Shown here one piece after another: positions 16,207-25,927 of a stretch of 60,606 nucleotides of DNA. How positions within the stretch are numbered: position 1 is the first letter of the stretch; every line of letters starts with the position of its first letter. A model generated the notes under the pieces. That model did not search any database. It was not told the origin of the DNA and saw only the letters and a program-made list of their open reading frames with translations. The translations under genes and the position numbers were made by a program. Origin of the DNA: an uncultured Eudoraea sp. (GTDB taxonomy: Bacteria > Bacteroidota > Bacteroidia > Flavobacteriales > Flavobacteriaceae); the NCBI RefSeq assembly GCF_947258525.1, contig NZ_CAMYIP010000212.1, forward strand, positions 1-60,606, read 5' to 3'.

Positions 16207-17715
16207 TTATAAATCATTCTTTTTTCTTAAATGGCTTATATTGAGTGTATCATTCAACTGCTGCTGTAATTCTAATAAATCCTGAAAAAGTCCGTCAACT
16301 TTAGCCTGATAAGATGGTTCATCTGAGAGATCATTAATTTCCTCAGGGTCGTTTTCCATATCATATAATAAGACCCTGTCCAGCTTAGGGTATACAATAA
16401 GTTTGAATCCTTCCTTGCGAATCATTCTTTGTAAGTCTACATAACCTCCATAAATGCCATTATAGGCGCTTTTATCCCGCTTTCCTTCCAACAAATCCAT
16501 CAAACTGTGAAAATAAATGTAACCAGGTTTCTGTATTCCGGCCAATTCCAGACTCGTAGCCATAGCATCCTGCAAATAAATATCCGAAGAAATAATTTTC
16601 CCTTTAGGCACATTTGGTCCCATTATAACAAAAGGTGCGCGAATACTGTGATCAAACTGCGTCTGTTTGCCAAGCAACCCATGCCTGCCCATTGCCAACC
16701 CGTGGTCTGCCGTAAAAATGATATAAGTATTTTGCATTTGCCCACTTTCTTCCAGACTATCTAAAATAGCCCCTATCTGATCATCCAAATGGGTTATTAT
16801 TGCATAGTACTCCTGTATGTGTTTTTTGATAGCATATTCTGTTCTTGGAAAAGGAGCCAATGCTTCATCCCTTAAATCAGGGCCATTCCCAATGCCATCT
16901 TTAAAAGGATATTCAGGCAAAAAGCTTTTGGGAACACTGATATTTTCCATGGGGTATTTATCCAGGTAGGCCTGAGGTGCCTGCCTTGGGTCATGTGGCG
17001 CATTAAAAGCAAGATACATAAAAAAGGGTTTATCACTTTTTTTAGTGTTGGCTACAAAACCAAGCGCATCATCCTTTAAGACTTCACTCCAGTGTTTTCC
17101 TCCTTCCCAGTACCCACCATATTTCGTATCTGCAGCTGACCAGCTTGAATCTGCCTCGCTTATCGGTCGGTTATAACCAACAGGCATAAACTTGCCGGGT
17201 GATGTATCGGTACCTGCAATGCTTTTGAAATTCTCTATCATTTCATCATTTTTCCAGGCATCTTTGGGCATACCCGGTCTCACATGGACTACATTTTGAA
17301 AAACATCTTCCGCCTTTGCATCAACATGCCATTTCCCTGTCATATAGGTATTGTATCCTGCATTCTCCATCAGTTTTCCCCAGGTTTGATCAAGACCCCT
17401 GCCCAGAAGCCACTCCTGTCTAAATTTATCTGCATTCCATACACTTCTGCCCGATATTATCATTGCCCGCGAAGCTAAGCACACGGCTCCGTTCCATGCC
17501 CCCATATTATAGGCGTGGCTAAAAGTTGTACCTGCATTGACTAATCGATCTATGTTAGGAGTTTGTATTTCTTTGTTGCCTAAAGCATTAATTGCCGAAT
17601 AAGTTAAATCATCCGCAAAAATAAAGACGATGTTGGGTTGCGCATTTTCTTTCTTTTTTTCCTCACTACAAGAAAAAAGTAATAGCAGAATGGCCCATAA
17701 GGTTATATTTTTCAT
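16207..17715 (-). CDS. lipoprotein sulfatase (S1 type) with C-x-A-S-R active site
   Basis: A 502-residue formylglycine sulfatase. A lipoprotein signal ends at LLLFSC (Cys16). The metal-binding strand IVFIFADDL follows, and the active-site signature is CLASR (Cys79-Arg83), where Cys would be oxidised to formylglycine. Position 3 is Ala rather than the commoner Pro; C-x-A-x-R is a known minority form. Further conserved sites are GKWHVDAKAED, FMYLAFNAPHDPRQAP, and IIFTADHGLAMGRHGLLGK with metal ligands Asp and His. It is last in the sulfatase operon, 10 bases after the previous gene. Substrate: a sulfate ester on a polysaccharide or oligosaccharide, identity unknown. It is probably lipid-anchored in the envelope. 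Confidence 0.92.
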   Translation of the reverse strand: MKNITLWAILLLLFSCSEEKKKENAQPNIVFIFADDLTYSAINALGNKEIQTPNIDRLVNAGTTFSHAYNMGAWNGAVCLASRAMIISGRSVWNADKFRQEWLLGRGLDQTWGKLMENAGYNTYMTGKWHVDAKAEDVFQNVVHVRPGMPKDAWKNDEMIENFKSIAGTDTSPGKFMPVGYNRPISEADSSWSAADTKYGGYWEGGKHWSEVLKDDALGFVANTKKSDKPFFMYLAFNAPHDPRQAPQAYLDKYPMENISVPKSFLPEYPFKDGIGNGPDLRDEALAPFPRTEYAIKKHIQEYYAIITHLDDQIGAILDSLEESGQMQNTYIIFTADHGLAMGRHGLLGKQTQFDHSIRAPFVIMGPNVPKGKIISSDIYLQDAMATSLELAGIQKPGYIYFHSLMDLLEGKRDKSAYNGIYGGYVDLQRMIRKEGFKLIVYPKLDRVLLYDMENDPEEINDLSDEPSYQAKVDGLFQDLLELQQQLNDTLNISHLRKKNDL

Positions 17716-17725
17716 ATTAATTCAA

Positions 17726-19531
17726 TCAGTTGGGTTCTATAGATTCAATTGTTGTGAAATACACTGGAAATTCCTTGGCATCAGAAGAAATAAATTTACT
17801 TTTCAATTTATAGCTGCCCTTCCGAAGTTTACCTTCCAACACGGCATAGGGCTGATCATCATTTACGTCTGTTTGCATTATTATGCTATCTAAAGCAACA
17901 ATGGCTTTTATAGCCTTTAATGATTTACCTTCAGGAGCTCCATCGGTGTACAAAGTTGAGGGGGTTTTCTGTGCCACATCATTAATTGCCAATTCAGATT
18001 CAGCAGGATAGCGCCTCAACCTAAATTGATAGGTGCCATCTTTAATTATATTGATACTATAAAATCCATCAGGATCCATCTCCCCTTCGCGGATCAGCAG
18101 CTGATTCCATGGAAGATTGTCATCGGTATGCATGTCATGGATTGTAAGCCTTACAGGATTGTGTTCCTGATGGCCAACCGGTATTTGAGCGTAGGCAAAA
18201 TCTTGTGACACACTATCCCACCATTGCTCATAAAAGGCATTCATTTTGGTTACAATATCCGGATGTTCTTCTGCCAAATCATTCATCTGTCCGGGGTCGT
18301 TAATCGTGTTATAAAGTTCTTTACCATCAATTAATCTCCATTGAGTAGACATCACACAACTGTTTCTTCCTTTTTCCGGCCACTGGTTCCGCTGTGTATC
18401 AACCACCAACATTCTATCTAGACCTTGACCATCTCCTTTTAAAATTCCGGCAACATTAGTCCCATCTACAGGATTCTTCGGTGTCCACGAAATTCCTGAC
18501 AACTTGGCCAAAGTAGGCAAGAGGTCTACATGAGCAACTAGCTCGTTGATTTCTTTTTTTTCCAGCAGTTCACCATCTGGCCAGCTTATAAAAAATGGAA
18601 CCCTATGACCCCCGTCATAATGACTTGCTTTAATTCCTCTTAAACCCGCGTTATAGCCAAGTACTTTATCTTTATCCTTTAGATGGGAGATCCCCCTGGC
18701 CGTTCCATTGTCTGTTGTGAAAATCAAGATCGTGTTTTCAAATAGCTTGTTTTTCTTGAGGTATTCAATCAATCTGCCAAAATTATGGTCAATATTGGTA
18801 ATCATCCCATAGAAACGTTTTTGTTCTTCACTCAAAGGAGCATCCTCATACATTTCTGCAAAGGCATCCGGTACATTAAATGGACTATGCGCAGCATTTG
18901 AGGCCAAATACATAAAAAATGGTTCTCTACTTTCTCTTTCTTCCAGAAACTCGATGGCATGGTTAAACCATACATCTGTGCAATATCCATTAAATTTCTC
19001 CGGCTTTCCATTACGGAAATAGGTGTCATTGAAATAATCATTTCCCCAATAATCCGGGGTCTGACCAATACCGCCTCCTCCGTGGTATAAGGCATGTTGA
19101 AATCCCCGGTCTATAGGACGGTAAGGGTAATTATCCCCCAAGTGCCACTTCCCGAACATCGCTGTCTCATATTGATTATTCTCAAAAACCTCTGCTATGG
19201 TTTCTTCGTTCGCTGAGAGGATAGAACATCCTGCAATGGTATGCCATGTATTATTTCTATTGGCATTCCGACCGGTTAACAAACCTGCCCGGCTTGGTGA
19301 ACAAGTAGTCCCTACATGGAAGTTTGTAAGTTCCAGGGATGCTTCTGCAAAAGCATCCAGATTTGGTGTTTGCAGTATCGGGTTTCCATGATATCCCAAA
19401 TCTCCGTAGCCCTGATCATCCGTAAAAACAATAATTACATTTGGGTTTTGGGTCAATTGACTTACGTTGGAATTATGTTCCTTACAGCAAAAGAAAAGTA
19501 GACCTATCAGACATATTTTTATTTTTTTCAT
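17726..19531 (-). CDS. lipoprotein sulfatase (S1 type) with C-terminal extension
   Basis: A 601-residue arylsulfatase-like protein with lipoprotein signal LLFFCC, metal-binding strand VIIVFTDDQGYGD, and signature CSPSR (Cys77-Arg81), the formylglycine site. GKWHLGD, MYLASNAAHSPFNVP and LIFTTDNGTARG give the remaining catalytic and metal residues. About 130 residues beyond the usual catalytic domain form a C-terminal part (from around residue 470) rich in beta-strand patterns, probably an accessory or substrate-fitting domain. It lies between two sulfatase genes (48 bases after the one upstream, 10 bases before the next). It would remove sulfate from a glycan in the cell envelope; the linkage cannot be read from the sequence. 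Confidence 0.92.
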   Translation of the reverse strand: MKKIKICLIGLLFFCCKEHNSNVSQLTQNPNVIIVFTDDQGYGDLGYHGNPILQTPNLDAFAEASLELTNFHVGTTCSPSRAGLLTGRNANRNNTWHTIAGCSILSANEETIAEVFENNQYETAMFGKWHLGDNYPYRPIDRGFQHALYHGGGGIGQTPDYWGNDYFNDTYFRNGKPEKFNGYCTDVWFNHAIEFLEERESREPFFMYLASNAAHSPFNVPDAFAEMYEDAPLSEEQKRFYGMITNIDHNFGRLIEYLKKNKLFENTILIFTTDNGTARGISHLKDKDKVLGYNAGLRGIKASHYDGGHRVPFFISWPDGELLEKKEINELVAHVDLLPTLAKLSGISWTPKNPVDGTNVAGILKGDGQGLDRMLVVDTQRNQWPEKGRNSCVMSTQWRLIDGKELYNTINDPGQMNDLAEEHPDIVTKMNAFYEQWWDSVSQDFAYAQIPVGHQEHNPVRLTIHDMHTDDNLPWNQLLIREGEMDPDGFYSINIIKDGTYQFRLRRYPAESELAINDVAQKTPSTLYTDGAPEGKSLKAIKAIVALDSIIMQTDVNDDQPYAVLEGKLRKGSYKLKSKFISSDAKEFPVYFTTIESIEPN

Positions 19532-19579
19532 GACCTGAATTTAATTTGATTGGGCAGAAAACATAACAGTAAGGATCTT

Positions 19580-21016
19580 TTAATTAAACAATGGAAATAA
19601 TGGTGATTCTACTCTTACATCTTTCATCAATTGGCTCATTTTACTGACTATTTCCGGATGTTCGGAGGAGATATCATTATTTTCAAATTCATCTTCTGCC
19701 AGATTGTAAAGCTGAATTTTTGGATTGGGATCTTTTTGCAAATCGTATACTATGGCTTTCCAATCACCCATCCGGATAGCCTGTCTTCCGCCTCTTTCAC
19801 TAAATTCCCAATAGAGATATTCATGCTTTTTTTGGGCCGTTTGGCCCAATAATTCGGGCAAAAAAGAGATCCCATCTGTTTCCGATTTTAATTGAACCCC
19901 CACAATTTCGGCATACGTTGGCATTATGTCCCAAAATGCGGAAATATGATTTGAGGTTGATCCGGCCTTTACTTTATCCGGCCAAACTACGATCATAGGT
20001 GTACGAATACCTCCTTCATAGAGATCCCGCTTTACTCCCCGCAAACCGCCTGCACTATTAAAAAATTCAGGATTTGCGCCACCTTCCTCATGAGGACCAT
20101 TATCACTGGCGAACATAATTATTGTGTTCTTCTTAATTCCAAGCTCTTCCAATTTAGTTACTATTTGTCCTACATATGCATCCAGGCGGGTTACCATAGA
20201 AGCGAAAACAGCATAAGGTGAATCCTGAGAACAATATTGATGTGGTATAATGTCCGGACCATAATCAGAAGTATAGGGATTTGTTGGCAAATAAGGTTTT
20301 TCTGTAAATTTCCCCTGAAATTGTTGCAAGAGCGAGTCACTGGGTGAAATCAATTCAGCATGAGGCAGCACTAATGGAACATATGCAAAAAATGTTGTGT
20401 CCTTATTTTGTTCAATAAACCGCAACGTAGCTTCCTGAATTTTATCCGGAGCATAAGTAACGGTATTAGTCCAATCATTTCCATTTAAAAATACTTTTGT
20501 ACCATTTTGCCATAAATAGGGAGGATAATACCTGTGTGCCATACGCTGACAATTATAACCATAAAACTCATCGAAACCCTGTTTATTAGGATCTCCTTCC
20601 TGACCAATAAAGCCGAGGCCCCATTTTCCAAAAGCTCCTGTCTTATAACCCGCTTCTTTGAGTAATTCAGCAAGAGTTAAAGATGATGCGGGTAAAGAAA
20701 CTTGTCCCTCAATTTCTAACTCCTTGTTTCCCCGTATGGGTGTATGTCCTGTATGCAATCCGGTCATTAAAGAAGACCGGGCAGGTGCACAAACAGTAGA
20801 CCCACTATAATGCTGTGTAAATTTCATGCCTTGCGTGGCAAGATTATCCAGGTGGGGCGTTTGAAAGTTTTGCTGTCCATAGCAACTCAAATCACCATAA
20901 CCCAAATCATCTGCCAAGATATAAATGATATTGGGCCTTAGTTCTTCCTTCTGCTTTACTTCCGAGCAGGATAATACAATAAATGACCCCAGAAGGAATA
21001 TTACAGTTTTCTTCAT
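19580..21016 (-). CDS. lipoprotein sulfatase (S1 type) with C-A-P-A-R active site
   Basis: A 478-residue sulfatase with a lipoprotein signal (FIVLSC, Cys17), the metal-binding strand IIYILADDLGYGDL, and formylglycine signature CAPAR (Cys76-Arg80) followed by SSLMTGLHTGHTPIRGN, a pattern common in arylsulfatase A-like enzymes. Other conserved blocks are GAFGKWGLG, FAYVPLVLPHAE and IIMFASDNGPHEEGG, which contribute metal and sulfate-binding residues. Its start codon shares one base with the stop of the preceding sulfatase gene (TAATG), which indicates translational coupling. The four sulfatases differ clearly from one another, suggesting different sulfate positions on the same or related glycans. 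Confidence 0.93.
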   Translation of the reverse strand: MKKTVIFLLGSFIVLSCSEVKQKEELRPNIIYILADDLGYGDLSCYGQQNFQTPHLDNLATQGMKFTQHYSGSTVCAPARSSLMTGLHTGHTPIRGNKELEIEGQVSLPASSLTLAELLKEAGYKTGAFGKWGLGFIGQEGDPNKQGFDEFYGYNCQRMAHRYYPPYLWQNGTKVFLNGNDWTNTVTYAPDKIQEATLRFIEQNKDTTFFAYVPLVLPHAELISPSDSLLQQFQGKFTEKPYLPTNPYTSDYGPDIIPHQYCSQDSPYAVFASMVTRLDAYVGQIVTKLEELGIKKNTIIMFASDNGPHEEGGANPEFFNSAGGLRGVKRDLYEGGIRTPMIVVWPDKVKAGSTSNHISAFWDIMPTYAEIVGVQLKSETDGISFLPELLGQTAQKKHEYLYWEFSERGGRQAIRMGDWKAIVYDLQKDPNPKIQLYNLAEDEFENNDISSEHPEIVSKMSQLMKDVRVESPLFPLFN

Positions 21017-22509
21017 TAGTTATCCTTCTTTAAATGTTCCAAAAATTCCGCATCTGATCTATTTCTCCATTGCCCAGCTTTCCAATGATGTTCATATTCC
21101 TCCATAAATTGAGGATTGGTTTTTGGTAATTGTGCATTTACATCTTTTCGCCAGCTATTTAAATCGTTTTGAAGTTCAACCACCTTTTCCGGATATCGTA
21201 ATCTCAGGTTGTTTTTCTCACCAATATCTTCTTTAAGATTATATAGCTCCAGCTCCCTATTTTCAAAAATCTCAATTAGCTTCCAGTCGCCTTTGCGAAT
21301 TGCACTATAAGGCTTTGCCCCCTCCAAGTGATAATGCGGATAATGCCAGTATATAGCATCCCTGTGAATATCATCTCCAGAGGTTAAAAGAGGCGCAAAA
21401 TCTATCCCATCTATATTTTCAGCAGATTGCTCATTTATCTTAACACCTGTTAGTCCTAGAATTGTTGGAAAAATATCTGCAGAAGTTATGGGGGTATCAG
21501 CAACCTGTCCTTCCAAAATATTATTGGGCCAATGAACAATAAAGGGAACACGGACACCTCCTTCATAGACATCTCCTTTTCCTGAACGCAATGGTAAATT
21601 AGAGGTAACTTTTTTCCTGTTATTTTCGTAATTCCCCCTAAGTCCTCCATTATCACTGGTAAAAATAACAATGGTATTCTCAAGCATCCCACTTTCCTCC
21701 AGCTTGTTTAATACTTTACCAACAGCATCATCCATATGTTCAACCATGGCGGCGTATACAGGATTTTCATGATTGGCGCCCTGCTTAATCTGTTTTTCGT
21801 ACTTTTTTATCTTATCGTCTTTCGCCTGTAGGGGGGTATGTACGTTATAGAACCAGAAGTTCATAAAAAATGGTGCCTTCTCCTGCTTATTTTCTTCAAT
21901 AAATTCCAAGGCTGCATCTCCTAATCGTTCGGTAAGGTATTCTCCTTCCGGGCCATCACTCAACCGGGGGTTTAAATAAGGTGGGAAGTAGCCATTTCCT
22001 CCATTCCTTTTTTGCGGGGCACCCATTGACCAGCCACCTATATTGATGTCAAATCCCTGAAATTCAGGCCAGTATTTGTCTTCTTCTCCCAAATGCCATT
22101 TCCCTATATGGATTGTTTTGTAACCGGCCTTTTTGAATACTTCAGCCAATGTGGTTTCCTCCTGCGCCATATATTGGGTCCAGTCCGGAATCTTCAATTT
22201 GGCAAAGGGTTTTTTATGTCCACTGATCCAATCCGTACAATTGATCCGGGCCGGATATTTACCGGTCATTATACTTGCTCTTGATGGTGAACAAACCGTA
22301 CATGTAGAATATGCGTCTGTAAATAGCATCCCATTTTTAGCAAGCTTATCCACGTTTGGGGTCTGATATAAATCGCTCCCATAGCTCGACAAATCAGTCC
22401 AACCCAGATCATCTACAACAAAGAGAACCACATTAGGTTTATTATCCTTTTCTGAATTGCAGCTAACTATAAAAATCAATAAAAACAGGAGTAAGGAACG
22501 CATCTGCAT
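21016..22509 (-). CDS. lipoprotein sulfatase (S1 type)
   Basis: A 497-residue sulfatase. The lipoprotein signal is LIFIVSC (Cys17), the metal-binding strand is VVLFVVDDLGWTDL, and the formylglycine signature is CSPSR (Cys73-Arg77) followed by ASIMTGKYPARINCTDWI, a pattern frequent among marine Bacteroidetes sulfatases. IHIGKWHLGEE, FMNFWFYNVHTPLQ and IVIFTSDNGGLRGN supply the other conserved residues, and YWHYPHY near the C-terminus is typical. It is the first sulfatase of the operon, 56 bases after the symporter gene and overlapping the next sulfatase by one base. Maturation requires a formylglycine-generating enzyme encoded elsewhere; none is present here. Confidence 0.93.
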   Translation of the reverse strand: MQMRSLLLFLLIFIVSCNSEKDNKPNVVLFVVDDLGWTDLSSYGSDLYQTPNVDKLAKNGMLFTDAYSTCTVCSPSRASIMTGKYPARINCTDWISGHKKPFAKLKIPDWTQYMAQEETTLAEVFKKAGYKTIHIGKWHLGEEDKYWPEFQGFDINIGGWSMGAPQKRNGGNGYFPPYLNPRLSDGPEGEYLTERLGDAALEFIEENKQEKAPFFMNFWFYNVHTPLQAKDDKIKKYEKQIKQGANHENPVYAAMVEHMDDAVGKVLNKLEESGMLENTIVIFTSDNGGLRGNYENNRKKVTSNLPLRSGKGDVYEGGVRVPFIVHWPNNILEGQVADTPITSADIFPTILGLTGVKINEQSAENIDGIDFAPLLTSGDDIHRDAIYWHYPHYHLEGAKPYSAIRKGDWKLIEIFENRELELYNLKEDIGEKNNLRLRYPEKVVELQNDLNSWRKDVNAQLPKTNPQFMEEYEHHWKAGQWRNRSDAEFLEHLKKDN

Positions 22510-22565
22510 TCAATTTATAAATTTTTTAAATTTAATCCTCATTTATTTCATAGAGCAGGATATAT

Positions 22566-24191
22566 CTATAATGCAAGTGTGCTAAATGAAATCATGATAT
22601 ATACTACAATTGCGAGAATCAATATAGAAGTAACAATGTCCACCCAATTGTAACTAGCTTTGTTTTCGGCCCTTTGTTCCGAGCTAATTGTGCCAAAAGT
22701 AAGGCCTTGCAATTGTGCCTGTGTAGGAGCCGGATACATCATGCTGACAGCAACTGCAATTCCAATGCACATTGCAAAGAAATAAGCTCCAAAAACCAGC
22801 CAATTTATATCTGCAATGGCATAAAGAAAACTACCTTCAGCAAAGCCCGATTTTACAATCTCCAGGGTAAGCTTGCCAAAACCAATGATAAAACCACCAA
22901 TTAAAGTGGCAATAGCGCCGTTGGCATTAATGCGCTTGTAAAAAATACCCAACAAGAAAACAGCAGCAATTGGGGGAGAAATATAGGCCTGTACATTCTG
23001 AAGGTATTCATAAAGGCCGTCGGATAGTGTCGTAATAATCGGAATCCATAAAAGCCCAAGACCAACCACAAAAAAGGTGGCAATTCGCCCTGTTTTTACT
23101 AATTCTTCTTCCGGCTTTTCCGGTCTAAGTTTTTTATAAATATCGAGGGTAAATAATGTAGAACATGAATTAAATACAGAAGCAAGTGAACTCATTAAGG
23201 CGGCCAACAGACCCGCTGCAACCAATCCCCGAAGTCCTGAAGGCATTAAATTGCTCATCAATACCGGAAATGCTTCATCCGGACTTTCCCAATGGAGCTC
23301 TCCCTTAATTTTTAATGCCAGTGCAATTACTCCCGGTATTAAAAAAAGGAACACGGGCATGAGTTTCAAAAGTGCTCCAAAAATGCTTCCTCTCCTACCC
23401 TCTTTTATGTTTTTGGCAGCAAGCACCCTTTGTACAATTACCTGATCTGTGCACCAATACCAGATACCTACAACTGTGCTGGTTATAAAGAGGGGTAGCC
23501 AGGGGTAATCCGGATCCGAATTAGGGCGCCACATATTAAAATATTCCGGTCCAATGGTTTGCTTTAACTCGCCCCATCCTCCCACGGCCTCTAATCCCAA
23601 AAATGTCAGTATTCCCGCACCCAGGACCAATACTATCGCCTGAATAGTCTCTGTATAAACCACTGCCCGCATCCCTCCCAAAACTGTATATATCCCTGTA
23701 AGGACTACTGTAGCAACTGCGCCAATCCAAAAAGGAATTCCCAGCAGAGCTGAAACCACTACGCCACCAGCATAGATTGTGACAGAAACTTTGGTCAATA
23801 TATAAGCTATTAAAGACACCACAGATAATACCCATCTTGATCTTGAATCAAATCGTTTTTCAAGGAATTCCGGCATTGTAAAAACCCCACTGCGCGCATA
23901 GAAAGGAAGAAAAACCCAGCCCAGCATTAAAACAATCCAGGCATGTAACTCATAAATAAGCAAAGGCATTTTATCTCCGGCTCCATTGCCCGCCAAGCCT
24001 ACAACATGCTCAGATCCTATATTTGAAGCAAAAATGGAGGCCCCAACGATAAACCACCCAATGTTACGTCCGGCAAGAAAATAATCCTCAGTATTCTTTT
24101 GTTTTTGTTTTATAACCCACCATGCAACTCCCAGTAATAGAAGAAAATAGATCGTTATTACTACCCAGTCTAATGTATCAAGTCCTTTCAT
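22566..24191 (-). CDS. sodium/solute symporter (SSS family, SGLT-like)
   Basis: A 541-residue membrane protein with about 14 hydrophobic helices. AGRNIGWFIVGASIFASNIGSEH in the first helices is the classic SSS motif (sodium and sugar site region; given here as a location, residues 40-62). AVVYTETIQAIVL and GLVAAGLLAALMSSLASVFNS match later SSS signatures, the latter containing the conserved Ser pair at sodium site 2. It resembles the sodium/sugar (SglT) branch. As first gene of the minus-strand sulfatase operon it probably imports the sugar or small oligosaccharide released after desulfation. The 163-base upstream gap presumably holds the operon promoter, but no clear box was identified there. 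Confidence 0.92.
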   Translation of the reverse strand: MKGLDTLDWVVITIYFLLLLGVAWWVIKQKQKNTEDYFLAGRNIGWFIVGASIFASNIGSEHVVGLAGNGAGDKMPLLIYELHAWIVLMLGWVFLPFYARSGVFTMPEFLEKRFDSRSRWVLSVVSLIAYILTKVSVTIYAGGVVVSALLGIPFWIGAVATVVLTGIYTVLGGMRAVVYTETIQAIVLVLGAGILTFLGLEAVGGWGELKQTIGPEYFNMWRPNSDPDYPWLPLFITSTVVGIWYWCTDQVIVQRVLAAKNIKEGRRGSIFGALLKLMPVFLFLIPGVIALALKIKGELHWESPDEAFPVLMSNLMPSGLRGLVAAGLLAALMSSLASVFNSCSTLFTLDIYKKLRPEKPEEELVKTGRIATFFVVGLGLLWIPIITTLSDGLYEYLQNVQAYISPPIAAVFLLGIFYKRINANGAIATLIGGFIIGFGKLTLEIVKSGFAEGSFLYAIADINWLVFGAYFFAMCIGIAVAVSMMYPAPTQAQLQGLTFGTISSEQRAENKASYNWVDIVTSILILAIVVYIMISFSTLAL

Positions 24192-24354
24192 AAATTATAC
24201 ATTAAAAGCCAATTCTTATCAAAAGGGAAAATGGAATAATTGCTACTAATAAAGTTTTCCGCCAGGTAAGATAATCAAAACCTCTTAACTATATCTTTTT
24301 TATGAAGTAAATAGACTATTTATACAAATCAACAAAAGGGTAATACGAAAAAGC

Positions 24355-24537
24355 TTATTGTTCCAGATTATTAGCCTGGAAACTTTCAGGGTTGCCGTCA
24401 CTAAATTCTATGGTTAACTCTATAGGATTACAGCAAATCTCGCAATCTTCCACGTATTTCTGCTGTTTAATGGAAGGATCTAACAGCATAGAAATTTCTT
24501 CCCAGCAATAAGGACACTGAAAAAAATGTTCATACAT
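24355..24537 (-). CDS. CPXCG-type cysteine-rich small protein
   Basis: A 60-residue protein with two cysteine pairs in the pattern CPYC (residues 9-12) and CEIC-C-NP (about 33-38), followed by IELTIEF. This fits the small CPXCG cysteine-rich protein family, which is thought to bind zinc; the function is unknown. The first knuckle reads CPYCW, so the Gly of the family name is replaced. It precedes the tolC-like gene's stop by 43 bases on the same strand but is downstream of it, so it could be the last gene of the efflux operon or separately transcribed. Confidence 0.75.
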   Translation of the reverse strand: MYEHFFQCPYCWEEISMLLDPSIKQQKYVEDCEICCNPIELTIEFSDGNPESFQANNLEQ

Positions 24538-24580
24538 TTCAGTTATTCAAAATTAAGTTATAGACAGTATTTATGAAATA

Positions 24581-25927
24581 TTAAAAATCTACATTCAGCA
24601 ACTGACCGGTTAAATCCAATAGCTGTAATTCGGCCAGTTTAGCATCGTATTTAGCGAGGTTTTTAGTTGTTTGTGCAGTTAAAAGATTTATTTGTGCCTG
24701 CCTGAATTCAATTGAAGTAATTCTACCCAATTGGTATTGTTCCCTTGATCTTTCAAAGTTATTCTGATTGGTAATTACCGCTTTCTCCTGGATTTCATAA
24801 ATCGCCAACCTGTTCTTATAAGTTTCCAATGCATTTTGGATATCCCTTTCAACTTCCAGTTCAACCTGCTTCTTTAACAATTCCTGATTTTCGTAAAGAA
24901 TTTTTGCATTACGAACCTGCACCGTGGTGTTTCCTCCATCAAAAAGGTTCCAGGTAAGACCGGCCCCAACAGAAAAATTTTGATTGTTATTAATGGTGCC
25001 GGGAAAGAATGCGGATGCAGGGTTCTGGTTTAAATTCCATCCATAAGAACCAGTCAAACCAATTACCGGTAAATAACCCGATTTACTCACCTTTATATCA
25101 TATTCATTTATTGCCAAATTCCTTTCAGTTTGCAGGATTGCCAGATTGTTTAAGGAAACATCGTCTACCATTGCCTGAATTTCCAGCATGGGAATAAAAT
25201 TTATTAAGGTATCTACTGCATAATCAATAGACATATCCTGATTTAGTACAACATTTAAATCTCTTTTGGTATTTTCTAATAATTGCTTTGTATTCAGGAG
25301 GATGATACTGTCGTTAGTTACATCTACCTCAGCATTTAATACATCAAGCTGAGTGTTTTGCCCGTACTCGAAAGAATATTCCGCCCTTTTAATCCGGTCT
25401 TTCGAAACCTCTAATGCCTCCTTTTGGGCAAACTCATTTTCGGATAACCGGGCTACCTCAAAATAAATGCTGAGCAGCTGAAGTATTGTGCTCTGAATGG
25501 TTTCCCTCGCCTGTAATTCCGTTAGTTGGTACTGTTCCTTTAACCTTTTATAATTGTAGGTACGCCCCAACCCATCAAATAAGGTATAATTGAGATTTAA
25601 ACTCGCACCATAACGTTTCGTTTCTGCATTGTTAATTTCTACATCCGGGCGGGGATTTCCATTTTCATCAACCTGACCGGGAAATTCGATAGTATTATTA
25701 TCCTCGGCAAAACTTGCATTGGCTACGCCGGAAAGAATAGGTAAAAACCCGGTATTTAAAATCCCCTGGTTATTATCTGCAATTTCTACCGTATTTTCGG
25801 CAACTTTTATTCCAAAATTCTGCTCTAAAGCGAGATTAATGGCCTCACTTTTTGACAATAAGCTTTCCTGTGCATTAGCATTAATATTCAATGCTAAAAG
25901 CACAATAATCCAGATATAGTTTTTCAT
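24581..25927 (-). CDS. TolC family outer-membrane efflux protein
   Basis: A 448-residue outer-membrane factor with a cleavable signal (ends NINANAQ). Two repeated halves show the family helical pattern, for example SEAINLALEQNFGIKVAENTVEIADN-type opening helices and LEVSKDRIKRAEYSFEYGQNTQLDVLNAEVDV-type coiled segments (each given in part). The second half has YGWNLNQNPASAFFPG and a matching coiled region ending in LNAQTTKNLAKY-like sequence. It forms the outer-membrane and periplasmic tunnel for the RND pump. Its start overlaps the RND gene's stop by four bases (ATGA), so it is translationally coupled within a marR-adaptor-RND-tolC operon. Exported substrates are unknown. Confidence 0.92.
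   Translation of the reverse strand: MKNYIWIIVLLALNINANAQESLLSKSEAINLALEQNFGIKVAENTVEIADNNQGILNTGFLPILSGVANASFAEDNNTIEFPGQVDENGNPRPDVEINNAETKRYGASLNLNYTLFDGLGRTYNYKRLKEQYQLTELQARETIQSTILQLLSIYFEVARLSENEFAQKEALEVSKDRIKRAEYSFEYGQNTQLDVLNAEVDVTNDSIILLNTKQLLENTKRDLNVVLNQDMSIDYAVDTLINFIPMLEIQAMVDDVSLNNLAILQTERNLAINEYDIKVSKSGYLPVIGLTGSYGWNLNQNPASAFFPGTINNNQNFSVGAGLTWNLFDGGNTTVQVRNAKILYENQELLKKQVELEVERDIQNALETYKNRLAIYEIQEKAVITNQNNFERSREQYQLGRITSIEFRQAQINLLTAQTTKNLAKYDAKLAELQLLDLTGQLLNVDF

Noticed and set aside
24192-24354. Promoter for the symporter-sulfatase operon in the 163-base gap
   Set aside because: The gap must contain one, but no TAnnTTTG or other recognisable box could be identified by eye.
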